From NCBI GenBank assembly GCA_947502975.1, contig CANNBV010000001.1, positions 1 through 64,000 of the forward strand: DNA of 64,000 nt, given 5' to 3'. The position numbers were made by a program, and so were the translations under genes. The notes below the pieces were generated by a model, which searched no databases, was not told the origin of the DNA, and saw nothing but the letters and a program-made list of their open reading frames with translations. This DNA is from an uncultured Flavobacteriaceae bacterium. GTDB taxonomy: Bacteria > Bacteroidota > Bacteroidia > Flavobacteriales > Flavobacteriaceae. Below are positions 16,715-26,454 of this stretch, piece by piece; the first letter of the stretch is position 1, and every line of letters begins with the position of its first letter.

Positions 16715-18294
16715 TGGGAGATAAGAAACATATAGATAGATTATTTCAGGAACGCTTCAAAGATTTTGAAGTTCAACCTGATGATGCTGTTTGGGATAAC
16801 ATAGAAGCGAAACTTAACGAGAAAAAGAAGAAGCGACGCGTGATACCTATTTGGTGGCGTTATGCTGGTGTAGCGGCACTTTTATTACTAACATTCACTA
16901 TTGGTTCATCTTTATTCAATGATAATCCATCAGAAGGCACCACACCGCAGCAAATAGCAATAGAACAGACAGAAAAAGAAAACACTTCTGATAAAAATCT
17001 TCAGAAAAAAAGTGAGGATATTATTAGTAATGACAATACTTCTGTTATTTCTAATGCTAAAGATGTGAACAATGAATCTATTACGCCTTCATCAAATAAT
17101 CAAAAACAAAAAGAGACTATTGATGACAAATTGAATTTAAAGCAGCGAGCAACTACTGTTGCTAATGCTGACAATTCAAAAAACAACAAGGTTAAGGTTA
17201 AAACAACAGCAGAGTCCTCTAAAAATTTGAATAAATCAAAAGCTCTATTTAAAAATGATGCTTCTAAGGTTGTTGCTGATAATACAATCAACAAAAACAA
17301 CACTAAAATAAAAGACAATTCAGATGTAAAAGATAAATCTAAGATTATTAAAGAGGAACCAAACCCTCAACAAAATGCCACTGTAATAGCTTCAGACAAT
17401 TCAAATATAAAACCAAATACATCCATAACTACTGGTGATGTTGAAAACAATGTCGCTGAAAACAAGTCTGAAAACGAAGAACAGTCCATAGAAGATGCTA
17501 TAAAACAGAACAAATCGCTTTTGGAAGAGGAAAAAACGGAAGTAGCCGCTTTAAATAGATGGAGTATCGCACCAAATGCTGCGCCCGTGTATTTTGCCAG
17601 CCTAGGTAAAGGCTCTTCTATTGATGCTCAGTTTAATGAAAACTCCAAAAGCGGAGAAGTAAATATGAGTTATGGTCTTAATGCTAGTTATGCCATAAAC
17701 AAAAGGCTTACTGTACGTTCTGGAGTTAACCGCGTTAATCTAGGATATAATACTAATGACGTTGTAGTATTTAGCTCTGTAAACGCTAGTGCTAGTGCAA
17801 GAACTTTACATACAATAAGTAGTAATGTTACTGACAATACAGCCGGGACACCATCCATAAGCGCAGGTGAAAATGTATCTATTATGAGTGCAGCAACCTT
17901 TAAATCTAGCAGTATTGCTGCTTTTGAAACTACTAATACATCTATAAATCAGTCTTTTGGTTTTATTGAAGTGCCTTTAGAATTACAATATGCAATATCT
18001 ACTAAGCGTTTAGGAGTAAATGTTATTGGTGGTTTTAGTTCATTATTTTTAAATAACTACGAATCTGTTTCTGTTATAAATGGACAAAACACACGTTTAC
18101 AAGAGGCTGATAACATTAATAATACAAGTTATAGTGCCAACTTTGGTTTGGGCTTAAATTATAAAGTATCAGAAAAAATTAATTTGAATTTAGAGCCTAT
18201 GTTTAAATATCAAATTAATACGTTTAAAAATACATCTGGTGATTTTCAACCCTTCTTTATTGGGGTGTACACCGGGTTCGGAATTAAATTTTAG
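16714..18294 (+). CDS. Sigma-coupled protein: single TM segment, long disordered linker and C-terminal outer-membrane beta-barrel-like domain
   Basis: The 526 residues form three parts. A cytoplasmic-like N-terminus (1-45, FEVQPDDAVWDNIEAKL) precedes one TM helix (about 47-68, WWRYAGVAALLLLTFTIG). A low-complexity Asn/Lys/Ser/Glu linker covers about 70-280. A Gly/Asn/aromatic C-terminal domain with alternating strands ends in GFGIKF, an aromatic end typical of outer-membrane barrels. The N-terminal part and coupling to the sigma gene suggest an anti-sigma role. The C-terminal part resembles the PorT-like OMP_b-brl fold. It may sense outer-membrane state, but this is inference. Confidence 0.75.
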   Translation: MGDKKHIDRLFQERFKDFEVQPDDAVWDNIEAKLNEKKKKRRVIPIWWRYAGVAALLLLTFTIGSSLFNDNPSEGTTPQQIAIEQTEKENTSDKNLQKKSEDIISNDNTSVISNAKDVNNESITPSSNNQKQKETIDDKLNLKQRATTVANADNSKNNKVKVKTTAESSKNLNKSKALFKNDASKVVADNTINKNNTKIKDNSDVKDKSKIIKEEPNPQQNATVIASDNSNIKPNTSITTGDVENNVAENKSENEEQSIEDAIKQNKSLLEEEKTEVAALNRWSIAPNAAPVYFASLGKGSSIDAQFNENSKSGEVNMSYGLNASYAINKRLTVRSGVNRVNLGYNTNDVVVFSSVNASASARTLHTISSNVTDNTAGTPSISAGENVSIMSAATFKSSSIAAFETTNTSINQSFGFIEVPLELQYAISTKRLGVNVIGGFSSLFLNNYESVSVINGQNTRLQEADNINNTSYSANFGLGLNYKVSEKINLNLEPMFKYQINTFKNTSGDFQPFFIGVYTGFGIKF

Positions 18295-18347
18295 GTTTTT
18301 GGTTAGATTGATATTGGCTTTCATTAAGCTCGAAAGTTGATATCTAG

Positions 18348-18379
18348 AAAAAACTGCTCTTCCCCAAGAGCAGTTTTTT
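18348..18379. terminator. Bidirectional terminator between the sigma operon and plsC
   Basis: AAAAAACTGCTCTT and AAGAGCAGTTTTTT form a perfect stem around a CCCC loop, with T-runs in both directions. It overlaps the stop codon of plsC and serves both convergent units. Confidence 0.85.
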
Positions 18380-19115
18380 ATTTATTAAACGTTTCAAGCT
18401 GTTTCAATACTACCTTTCTTGAGTTCTCATTCAAATGTCTAGTATCATCAGCTGTTAAACCATCTGTTGGAATAAACTTATGAATCTTAGCACGCATCTT
18501 TCCGGGGCTTCCACTAAAAAAAGTATAAGAAAATCGTCTTTTATTATCAGCAAAAGTTAAAGGTACTATTGGTATTTGATGGTTTATAGCTAATCGGAAA
18601 GCGCCATCTTTAAATTCGTCTAAAACAATAGATTCATCTGGCACGCCACCTTCAGGAAAAATGCAAATACTCAAGCCTTGTTTTAGGCGTCTCTGCGCTC
18701 TTAAAAATACAGCTTGTCTACTTTTAGCAGAGCTTCTATCTACCAAAATGCAAGTGCGTTTATAGAAAAACCCAAAAAGGGGGATTTTAGCCAGTTCTTT
18801 TTTTCCCACAAACACAAATGGATTTTTAACAGCCACAAGCATCAGCATAATATCTGTCATTGAAGTATGGTTAGCTATAAACATATAACTTTTTTTGCGT
18901 TCTGGTACTTGCTCTTTTTCGATGCTATAACGAAATCCCATACCGATTAAAATAAACTTAGCCCAAAATCGAGCAAGTTTAAAAAAGAACGGATACCATG
19001 ATTCTTTAGAAATAGAAATCAATAGCATCGGAAACAATATTATAATTGGCACCGTTACTAGGATGTAAAACCAAATGCGGTAAATTGTCCAAAAAACATA
19101 TTTTAAAACTTTCAT
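18378..19115 (-). CDS. plsC: 1-acyl-sn-glycerol-3-phosphate acyltransferase (PlsC family)
   Basis: This membrane-bound acyltransferase makes phosphatidic acid from lysophosphatidic acid. The family motifs are NHTSMTDI (HX4D catalytic pair), a FPEGG block and a hydrophobic N-terminal segment (about 8-32). I chose the ATG at 19115 (MKVLKYVFWTIYRIW) over an upstream TTG at 19124. A TATTTTTG -7 box ends only 6 nt before this ATG, which would make the mRNA leaderless or nearly so. Other PlsC-fold acyltransferases such as ornithine-lipid enzymes cannot be excluded. Confidence 0.88.
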   Translation of the reverse strand: MKVLKYVFWTIYRIWFYILVTVPIIILFPMLLISISKESWYPFFFKLARFWAKFILIGMGFRYSIEKEQVPERKKSYMFIANHTSMTDIMLMLVAVKNPFVFVGKKELAKIPLFGFFYKRTCILVDRSSAKSRQAVFLRAQRRLKQGLSICIFPEGGVPDESIVLDEFKDGAFRLAINHQIPIVPLTFADNKRRFSYTFFSGSPGKMRAKIHKFIPTDGLTADDTRHLNENSRKVVLKQLETFNK

Positions 19116-19121
19116 GCTAAT

Positions 19122-19129
19122 CAAAAATA
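19122..19129 (-). promoter_or_regulatory. Candidate -7 box (TATTTTTG) immediately before plsC
   Basis: The minus strand reads TATTTTTG then six nucleotides and the plsC ATG. With a typical start point 5-7 nt after the box, transcription would begin at or next to the start codon. Confidence 0.45.
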
Positions 19130-19180
19130 CTATTAAAATTTAATTATCTTTAAACATATTAACTTTAAAAACTATTAATT

Positions 19181-19423
19181 ATGGGATTACTTTATTCTTT
19201 GTTAATTGGAGCAATTGCTGGCTGGTTAGCTAGTAAGTTAATGAAAGGGGGAGGCTTTGGACTTTTATTAAATATTGTAATAGGTATTATTGGAGGTATT
19301 GTTGGAAATTGGCTTTTCGCTACTTTGGGTATTAAATTTTTAGAAGGTATCATTGGTGATATTTTAACAGGAGCCATCGGTGCATCTGTTATTTTATTTG
19401 TGGCAGGTTTATTTAAAAAATAG
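19181..19423 (+). CDS. GlsB/YeaQ/YmgE-family small membrane protein
   Basis: An 80-residue, three-helix hydrophobic protein with the glycine-rich family pattern (LIGAIAGWLASKLMKGGGFGLLLNI, then GIIGGIVGNWLF). The family (transglycosylase-associated protein) is linked to general stress and envelope responses, but its molecular function is unknown. It is a single-gene unit with its own terminator. Confidence 0.9.
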   Translation: MGLLYSLLIGAIAGWLASKLMKGGGFGLLLNIVIGIIGGIVGNWLFATLGIKFLEGIIGDILTGAIGASVILFVAGLFKK

Positions 19424-19446
19424 ATCTTATTTTTATTCAGTTATAC

Positions 19447-19471
19447 AAAAGTGGCTTGCGCCACTTTTTTT
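19447..19471 (+). terminator. Intrinsic terminator after the GlsB-family gene
   Basis: GTGGC pairs with GCCAC around a TTGC loop, extended by A/T pairing, and is followed by seven T residues. Confidence 0.85.
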
Positions 19472-19487
19472 ATGCGTAAGTTATCTT

Positions 19488-19495
19488 TAAATTTG
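19488..19495 (+). promoter_or_regulatory. Candidate -7 box (TAAATTTG) for trpS
   Basis: TAAATTTG matches the Bacteroidota -7 consensus and ends 19 bp before the trpS ATG. The preceding gene's terminator lies just upstream, so a new promoter is needed here. Confidence 0.5.
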
Positions 19496-19514
19496 CGCTT
19501 CAGAAAACGCAACT

Positions 19515-20483
19515 ATGGCAAGAATACTTACAGGTATACAAAGTACAGGAACACCACATTTAGGAAATATTTTAGGTGCTATTATGCCAGCTATTAAAAT
19601 GGCTGAAGATCCTAAGAACGACTCTTATTTGTTTATTGCAAATTTGCATACACTTACGCAAATTAAAGACGCTGCACTGCTACGTGAAAACACATATTCT
19701 ACAGCTGCTACATGGTTAGCTTTTGGTTTAGATATTGAAAAAACAGTGTTTTATAGACAAAGTGACATTCCTCAAGTCACCGAATTATCTTGGTATTTAA
19801 GTTGTTTTTTTCCATATCAACGTTTAACGCTTGCTCATAGTTTTAAGGATAAAGCAGACAGATTAGAAGATGTAAATTCAGGGTTATTTACCTACCCAAT
19901 GTTAATGGCTGCAGACATTTTGCTGTATGATTCTAATATTATTCCCGTTGGTAAAGACCAATTACAACATATTGAAATGACACGTGATGTTGCCTCCCGC
20001 TTTCATGCACAAGTAGGAGAAACCTTTGTACTACCTGAAGGAAAAATACAAGAACACACTATGCTTGTTCCTGGTACTGATGGTAAAAAAATGAGTAAGA
20101 GTAGAAACAATACTATCAATATTTTTCTAGCGGATAAAAAACTGCGTAAGCAAATCATGTCTATTAAAACCGATAGTACACCTCTTGAAGATCCTAAAGA
20201 TTGGAATACATGTAATTGTTTTGCGATTTATAGTTTGTTGGCTAATGATAATCAAATAGCCGACATGAAAGCCAATTACGAAAAAGGTGGATATGGTTAT
20301 GGTCATGCAAAACAAGCATTATTCGAATTGATTATTGATGCATTTGCTGAGCCTCGTGAACGCTATAACTACTACATGGACAACATAGAAGAGATTGATA
20401 AAGCCCTTTTAGTTGGTGCTGAAAAAGCTAGAAAAGTTGCTGATGGTGTTTTAGCTAGAGTTCGTGAGAAAGTTGGATATTAA
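19515..20483 (+). CDS. trpS: Tryptophanyl-tRNA synthetase
   Basis: A 322-residue class I aminoacyl-tRNA synthetase charging tRNA-Trp. The HIGH-type signature appears as TPHLGN near the N-terminus (GIQSTGTPHLGNILGA) and the KMSKS loop as KKMSKS. The length is typical of bacterial TrpS. The 3' end overlaps the convergent dprA gene by 4 bp, leaving no room for a separate terminator. Confidence 0.97.
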   Translation: MARILTGIQSTGTPHLGNILGAIMPAIKMAEDPKNDSYLFIANLHTLTQIKDAALLRENTYSTAATWLAFGLDIEKTVFYRQSDIPQVTELSWYLSCFFPYQRLTLAHSFKDKADRLEDVNSGLFTYPMLMAADILLYDSNIIPVGKDQLQHIEMTRDVASRFHAQVGETFVLPEGKIQEHTMLVPGTDGKKMSKSRNNTINIFLADKKLRKQIMSIKTDSTPLEDPKDWNTCNCFAIYSLLANDNQIADMKANYEKGGYGYGHAKQALFELIIDAFAEPRERYNYYMDNIEEIDKALLVGAEKARKVADGVLARVREKVGY

Positions 20484-21583
20484 ACGATCTCAAATAACTT
20501 TCCAGGTAAAGGTCTTACTACTCCTTTTAATTCCATATTCAATAAAATGCTGGCGGTTTTAAAAATTGGCAAATAACACCCTAAAGCAATCATATCTAGT
20601 TCTGCTTTTTCGTTGTCTTTTAAATAATTATATATCAACTTCTCAGTATCGTCAAGCTCCACAAATAGCTGTTTCTGCACAACAGGTTTTTCATGATCTT
20701 TAAGTTGCCAATTTAAGATATAAGGCACATCTAAAGGCGTGGTCATCATATGCGCCTTTTGGAATTTAATAAGGTTATTACAACCTATACTAAACTGATC
20801 TGTGGTGCGACCAGGAACTGCAAAAACATCACGATTATAAGAATGTGCAATATCAGCAGTTACCAAGCTTCCTCCCTTTTCAGCAGATTCAATAACAATT
20901 GTAGCTTGACTCAACCCTGCAATAATTCGGTTTCGCCTTAAAAAATTAGTTTTATCAAATTTGCTTGTGCTCCAAAAATCTGAGAAAAAGCCACCATTTT
21001 TTTCAACATCAACCATATACTTTTTATGTACTTTGGGGTAAATCTGATTCAACCCATGAGCTAAACATCCAATGGTTTGTAAATTGTGTTTTATGGCTAA
21101 CTTATGTGCCATAATATCAGTTCCGTAGGCAAATCCTGATACAATTATTGGGTTGTATGGTGTTAAAGCTTCAATAAGTCTTTCGCAAAATGCAATCCCA
21201 TTTGTTGTAATTTTTCTAGTACCTACTATACTGATAACATGTTGTTGGTTTAAATCAATATTCCCGGTTTGAAATAGTAAAATAGGGCCATCGATACAAT
21301 GTTTTAAACGCTCAGGATAGTGGGCTTCTTCAAAATACGATGCTTTTATGTCATTCTTATTAATGAATTCTATTTCCTTTTCAGCTTCAACTAAATGGTT
21401 CTTATCATATAATTGATGTATTGCATATTCACCAATGCCGTCAATTTTAAGTAAACGTTCTTTCTTTTCATTAAACACGGCTTCTGCTGACCCACAGTGG
21501 GCAATTAGCCGTTTTGCTAGAATGTCTCCAACATTAGGTACATGCTGTAGTGCCAAGGTATAAAGTAGGTTGTTTTCCGTCAT
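20480..21583 (-). CDS. dprA: DNA-processing protein DprA
   Basis: A 367-residue DprA/Smf protein that loads RecA onto incoming single-stranded DNA during natural transformation. An N-terminal helix-hairpin-helix region (residues 1-70, with LLKIDGIGEYAIHQL) is followed by the Rossmann-like DprA core (SIVGTRKITTNGI, SGFAYGTDIMAHKLAI, FAVPGR) and a C-terminal winged-helix segment (TEKLIYNYLKDNEKAELDMIA). It appears monocistronic. Confidence 0.96.
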   Translation of the reverse strand: MTENNLLYTLALQHVPNVGDILAKRLIAHCGSAEAVFNEKKERLLKIDGIGEYAIHQLYDKNHLVEAEKEIEFINKNDIKASYFEEAHYPERLKHCIDGPILLFQTGNIDLNQQHVISIVGTRKITTNGIAFCERLIEALTPYNPIIVSGFAYGTDIMAHKLAIKHNLQTIGCLAHGLNQIYPKVHKKYMVDVEKNGGFFSDFWSTSKFDKTNFLRRNRIIAGLSQATIVIESAEKGGSLVTADIAHSYNRDVFAVPGRTTDQFSIGCNNLIKFQKAHMMTTPLDVPYILNWQLKDHEKPVVQKQLFVELDDTEKLIYNYLKDNEKAELDMIALGCYLPIFKTASILLNMELKGVVRPLPGKLFEIV

Positions 21584-21673
21584 TTCAACATCAAAAATTT
21601 CTATTACAAGAAAAGGATTTTTCTATTGTTAATAAATAGTTAGGTCAAAAATTTAATAGAAACCATATTTTTT

Positions 21674-21681
21674 TAAATTTG
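21674..21681 (+). promoter_or_regulatory. Candidate -7 box (TAAATTTG) four bases before the HU/SPOR gene
   Basis: TAAATTTG ends at 21681 and the ATG is at 21686, so initiation at the usual distance would give a leaderless transcript. Confidence 0.45.
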
Positions 21682-21685
21682 CTTT

Positions 21686-22621
21686 ATGCAACTAGAAACC
21701 TTCATTAGCGATTTACTATACAGATACGAATGTGTGATTGTACCTGACTTTGGTGCGTTTTTAACTGAGCGCCAATCAGCTACAGTAAATGAAACAAATC
21801 ATTCGTTTTATCCGCCAAGAAAAATCATTGCTTTTAATGAACAAATCCAGAATAATGATGGGCTGTTGGCACGCTATATTGCTGATGTAGAAAAAATACC
21901 TTTTGAAGTTGCAGTAAAAAAAATAAAAAAGCACGTAAAAACTTTAAAGTCATATCTAACTCAAGGTGAAACCATTACATTTAATGATATAGGTGAAATT
22001 ATTTTTAACTCTGAGGGTAAAATTGTTTTTGAACCTTCTTATAATTTAAATTACCTAACAGATGCTTTTGGTTTATCGCAATTTGAATCACAGGTGGTTA
22101 ATAGAGAAGTCTATAAAGAAACTGCAGAAGCTATTGAAGAGGCTATTCCTATTACGTTTACTCCTGAAAAGCGTAAAAATAAAGGCTATTTAAAATATGC
22201 TGCAGTGGCTTTAATAGCACTTACACTTGGCGGTGTGATGGCTTCAAAATATTATGTAAACCAAATTGAAACACATAATATGGTTGCTCAAGAAGATGCG
22301 AAACAACAATTGGATACTAAAATTCAAGAAGCTACTTTTAGTTTGAATCCACTTCCAGCGATTACTTTAAGTGTTACCAAACAAACAGGTAATTATCATA
22401 TTGTTGCTGGAGCGTTTAGAATTGAAGAGAATTGCGACAAAAAAGTAGCCCAACTAAAAGCTGAAGGCTTTAGCGCAAGAAAAATTGGCGCCAATCGCTA
22501 TGGCTTGCACCAAGTAGCATATGCTAGCTATGAGGGTAGGCTAGATGCCCTTAAAGCACTACGCAACATAAAAAAAACGCACAACAAAGATGCGTGGTTA
22601 CTAGTTCAGAAATTGGACTAA
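21686..22621 (+). CDS. HU-CCDC81-like and SPOR domain membrane protein
   Basis: The 311 residues contain two consecutive CCDC81-type prokaryotic HU domains (about 1-58 and 60-130, with VPDFGAFL and FNDIGEI), one TM helix (about 167-187, YAAVALIALTLGGVMASKYYV) and a C-terminal SPOR domain (about 228-310, NYHIVAGAFR ... DAWLLVQKL). SPOR domains bind denuded peptidoglycan at division sites, so the protein may link a cytosolic HU-like platform to the septal wall. This architecture is a Bacteroidota speciality. Its precise role is unknown. Confidence 0.9.
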   Translation: MQLETFISDLLYRYECVIVPDFGAFLTERQSATVNETNHSFYPPRKIIAFNEQIQNNDGLLARYIADVEKIPFEVAVKKIKKHVKTLKSYLTQGETITFNDIGEIIFNSEGKIVFEPSYNLNYLTDAFGLSQFESQVVNREVYKETAEAIEEAIPITFTPEKRKNKGYLKYAAVALIALTLGGVMASKYYVNQIETHNMVAQEDAKQQLDTKIQEATFSLNPLPAITLSVTKQTGNYHIVAGAFRIEENCDKKVAQLKAEGFSARKIGANRYGLHQVAYASYEGRLDALKALRNIKKTHNKDAWLLVQKLD

Positions 22622-22865
22622 TAATCCTTATAAGCACAATTCAACTTCAACCTCAATTCTAAATAATTAGAACTTACAGAGTACTAATTTCTTATTTCTG
22701 AAAAAACGATATCGACAATATACACAGATGTATGTTTTAACTCTCATGACCATATGATATGTTCTTTGGTTTGTAAGTAATCAAAAATTCTTACAGAAAA
22801 AAGTAATTTCATTGTATAATATATTAGGTAAACAATTATTGTTTATCGACATAATTTTTAAACAA
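22622..22865. other. Intergenic region, no recognised feature
   Basis: This is AT-rich sequence before the exported sortilin-like gene. No terminator or clear promoter box was identified. An in-frame upstream ATG-like start at 22812 would add residues before the signal peptide and is not favoured. Confidence 0.4.
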
Positions 22866-25800
22866 ATGAAATTTCAATATTTTATAAAATTCATACTATT
22901 AGTTTGCTTTCCATGTATACTATTTGCTCAATTAGATAATGCTTATTTTAATAAACTAAAAACAGAGAGAGTAGCCTCTGAGGACGATATTTCTTGGAAG
23001 CAATTTGGCCCAGGTAACGCTGGATTTTCAAATGTATTGAGGTATCACCCGACTAATCCTGATGTCGTTGTAATGGTGCCTGATCTGTGGGTAGTTTGGC
23101 AGTCTGAAAATAACGGAACATCGTGGTTTAATATTAAAGATAAAGACAATAATGGAGAATTTGAACGTCTAAATGATTTATATTTTTCTATAAGTAACCC
23201 TAATGTTGGTGTAGCTCTTGAGAGGTCACAAGTTTGGAAAACCGATGACATGGGGCATAATTGGTCTATTGTACAAAACTGTCCTTGGTATACCTTTTCT
23301 GCTGATGGTTCTGATGGAGATGGTTGGCGTTCTAAAACATCGGCATTGGCAATAGACCCAACTGATGAAAATATATGGTATGTTGGTGCGGGAACTTTTC
23401 CAAGAGGGTTCTATGCATTTTCTGCAATAGCAGGAAAAACGACTGAAGCAAACCCTTTAGGTAATGATGGTTATTTAATGGGTAAAATTTGGAAAACCAC
23501 GAATGCAGGTGTAAGTTGGACTGAAATTTCTACAGGTGTAGATACTAAAGCACAGTTTTCTAGAATTATTGTAAACCCAATCAATAATCAACAAATTTTT
23601 GCAGCTTCTAACTATGGTTTTTACCGTTCTAATAATGGTGGTTCAACTTGGGAAAATATTGGAGAAACGCGACTTACCAATAATATGATCTTAGACATGG
23701 ATTATTATTATGACGCAGGTACTAATGATTTTACACTTTACGTTATAGACCAAGTACGTTATCAACCTAGCGGGAGTAGCACAACAACCACAGGTGGTAT
23801 TTTTAAGACTACCGATGGAGGAGATACTTTTGAAGATATTACAGGAGACTTATACATAGATATCAATCAACTTACCGGAGGTGTTTCAGATAATTATTAT
23901 AAATATATTGCCAAATGGTTTGGTATTACAGAGGCTTTGGCAAAATCAACATATCCAGTAAAACCAACTCAGGCCTTACAATATTTTAACTCAGTAAATG
24001 TAGATCCAAGTAGGCCTGACGCATTGTATGTTGGCTTTAACGATGCACAAATCCAGCTTTCTATAACACCAGGGCGCTTATGGCAAACTACAGATGGAGG
24101 CAGTCATTGGGTAAATATCGCAAGAGACTATGCTCCTGCATGGGAAAATGATAAAGCATATTGGGAATCTAGGAATAATCCATTTAATGATAATATGGAA
24201 ATGGGACATGAGCCATTTTTTCAGCAATGGGGGCAAAATTATCCTTTACGATCACTTAGAGCATGTGCTGTAAATAATAGAGGTGATGTAATGATTATTG
24301 CAGCCCATAACACCCTATTAAGTACAGATAAAGGTGTAACTTTTAGACAAGTAGATGAAGATTACACTAATGCTGGCAATATCATGGGACGAGGTAATAG
24401 TAACTTACCTGGAGAAAGTATATATCAAGATAAGCGTTTAGGTCCAGACAGACCTTTCTTAGGTTCTGGTGAGCACCGGCTTTGGATACCTACAGATGAC
24501 GGCACTAACGACAGGCAAGCCGCTAAACAACTTGAAAATTCGGTTGAAACTATAAGCAGTATAGCAACACATCCTCTTGATGAAAACATCATTTTTACAA
24601 CATCTTATCGTCAGCATAGAAAAGAAAAGATAATGCGTTCCATTGATGGCGGTGAAACCTTTGAAGAATGGGGAGACGCAACTCCAGCCGTATGGCAAAT
24701 GCGTACACATGGACTAACTGTCGACCCTAAAAACCCTGATATCATGTATTTAGGTATAAGTGATAAAAATGGTGACGACTTCAATAAAACTGGTGGTTTT
24801 TATCTTTCTACTGATGGTGGAAGAACCTTTGCGCCTAGAAATAGCGGCTTACCAACAAATGTAAGGGTTACAGATATTAAAATAGACCCTAGAGACTTAA
24901 CCAATAGATCATTATTTATAGCTGCTCAAAGACAACAATTTAATAACGGTTCTCCACAAACACTTGGCGGTTTATATCATACAACAAATCTAGGTGAAAG
25001 CTGGACACAAATAAATGTAGATCCAAAAGTAACTGGAGTAAACCGACTAAAATTTGACTCTACAGATAGGCTATACATCACAAGCGGGCACCGAAACAAC
25101 CCCAATGATGATGGTGGTATTTGGTATTCAGATGATTTTGGAACAACGTGGACTAGAGTATTTGATAATGCCCGAACCGAACTTTTTGATGTATCGCCTT
25201 TTGATAACAATATTTTAATAGCTACAGTAGGTCATCTCCAGCTAAATTGTGGTATTTATTTAAGTGAAGACCGCGGACTCACATGGCAAAAAAATAATAT
25301 TGATGGGCTAAATACACAAATTAAAGGTGTAGAGTTTGATCTTTTTGATCCAACTAAACTATGGTCTGTTTCTATGGGTAACGGGTTTAATTTAGGTAGT
25401 TATCCCAATGGGACAAACGCACAGGCTTTAAGATTAACGCCATACACGGCTGGAATTAGACCAGAAAGCGTAATTAGGCTAACTCCCGAGATTTTAAACA
25501 CAACATATTCTGTAGCCGATATCGTTTGGAAAAGCAGTAATACATCGATAGCTACAGTTGATCAAAATGGTTTTGTAACTGGTGTTTCAGATGGTAAAGC
25601 TATCATTACTGCACTAATAGACGGTAGATATAGTGACAGTTCTGTAATTGTTGTTAATCAAAATTTACCCGCAGAGCCTGTTGATCCTAATAACTTACCT
25701 CAAGATAATTATGCCATTCAAACCATTGGGCTTACTTGCCCAAATGTTGATAACGGAAAAATAATAATAACCCCTAAAGTGGTGGCAACCTATCAATTAC

Positions 25801-26408
25801 ATCTAGTAGGCGATGGGCTAAATGAAAATTACGATTTTACCGAAAATTTAGAGGTGGCAAACTTAAAACCTGGCACTTATACAGCCACTATAACAATAAA
25901 AGGAAATACATCCTATAGCATTCAATTTGAATTAGTTATTGGTGATGTTGAGGAACTAAGCGTCACATCAAAAATATTATCCAATTCTAAACAAGTTGCT
26001 TTATCACTATCAGGTGGTGATATATATAGTATTCATCTTAATGATGAAATTTTAAAAACGTCGGATGATTATATCGTATTGGATTTAAAATCAGGAAGTA
26101 ATTCTTTATTGGTTAAAACAGATAAAGATTGCCAAGGCGAATTTAATAAACAATTCAATTTAACGTCTACAGTTGTGATAAGCCCCAATCCTGTTAAGAC
26201 AATTTTAGATATCAATGCTCTTGTAGAAGATAATACCAATACAACTGTTTACTTGTTTGATAGTCTTGGTAAAATAATTAAAACAGAAACCATTGTTTTT
26301 AAAGGCAATAAAGCAGTGCTTGACGTTTCTAATCTTTCTAAAGGGTTTTACTTTATAAAAATTAGAACGAAATTATTTGATGAAACCTTAAAGCTTATAA
26401 AAAACTAA
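22866..26408 (+). CDS. T9SS-exported sortilin/VPS10-like repeat protein with Big_2 and C-terminal sorting domain
   Basis: The likely start is the ATG at 22866, giving 1,180 residues with a signal peptide (MKFQYFIKFILLVCF...LFAQ). Most of the protein is BNR/VPS10-type beta-propeller repeats marked by recurring WKTTNAGVSWTEI- and TTDGGDTF-like blocks. A Big_2 Ig-like domain follows (NTSIATVDQNGFVTGVSDGKA). The last 75 residues are a type A T9SS sorting domain (ISPNPVKTILDI ... LSKGFYFIKI). It should be secreted across the outer membrane and anchored or released. It resembles glycosidase-like and adhesion proteins of marine flavobacteria. No catalytic residues can be assigned. Confidence 0.9.
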   Translation: MKFQYFIKFILLVCFPCILFAQLDNAYFNKLKTERVASEDDISWKQFGPGNAGFSNVLRYHPTNPDVVVMVPDLWVVWQSENNGTSWFNIKDKDNNGEFERLNDLYFSISNPNVGVALERSQVWKTDDMGHNWSIVQNCPWYTFSADGSDGDGWRSKTSALAIDPTDENIWYVGAGTFPRGFYAFSAIAGKTTEANPLGNDGYLMGKIWKTTNAGVSWTEISTGVDTKAQFSRIIVNPINNQQIFAASNYGFYRSNNGGSTWENIGETRLTNNMILDMDYYYDAGTNDFTLYVIDQVRYQPSGSSTTTTGGIFKTTDGGDTFEDITGDLYIDINQLTGGVSDNYYKYIAKWFGITEALAKSTYPVKPTQALQYFNSVNVDPSRPDALYVGFNDAQIQLSITPGRLWQTTDGGSHWVNIARDYAPAWENDKAYWESRNNPFNDNMEMGHEPFFQQWGQNYPLRSLRACAVNNRGDVMIIAAHNTLLSTDKGVTFRQVDEDYTNAGNIMGRGNSNLPGESIYQDKRLGPDRPFLGSGEHRLWIPTDDGTNDRQAAKQLENSVETISSIATHPLDENIIFTTSYRQHRKEKIMRSIDGGETFEEWGDATPAVWQMRTHGLTVDPKNPDIMYLGISDKNGDDFNKTGGFYLSTDGGRTFAPRNSGLPTNVRVTDIKIDPRDLTNRSLFIAAQRQQFNNGSPQTLGGLYHTTNLGESWTQINVDPKVTGVNRLKFDSTDRLYITSGHRNNPNDDGGIWYSDDFGTTWTRVFDNARTELFDVSPFDNNILIATVGHLQLNCGIYLSEDRGLTWQKNNIDGLNTQIKGVEFDLFDPTKLWSVSMGNGFNLGSYPNGTNAQALRLTPYTAGIRPESVIRLTPEILNTTYSVADIVWKSSNTSIATVDQNGFVTGVSDGKAIITALIDGRYSDSSVIVVNQNLPAEPVDPNNLPQDNYAIQTIGLTCPNVDNGKIIITPKVVATYQLHLVGDGLNENYDFTENLEVANLKPGTYTATITIKGNTSYSIQFELVIGDVEELSVTSKILSNSKQVALSLSGGDIYSIHLNDEILKTSDDYIVLDLKSGSNSLLVKTDKDCQGEFNKQFNLTSTVVISPNPVKTILDINALVEDNTNTTVYLFDSLGKIIKTETIVFKGNKAVLDVSNLSKGFYFIKIRTKLFDETLKLIKN

Positions 26409-26454
26409 GAATACTGTAGAAGAAGTTTTCGTCCATAATTAGTGCTTTAATACG

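Noticed and set aside
22812-22865. Upstream start for the sortilin-like exported protein
   Set aside because: It would precede the signal peptide with 18 extra residues; the ATG at 22866 gives a normal export signal.
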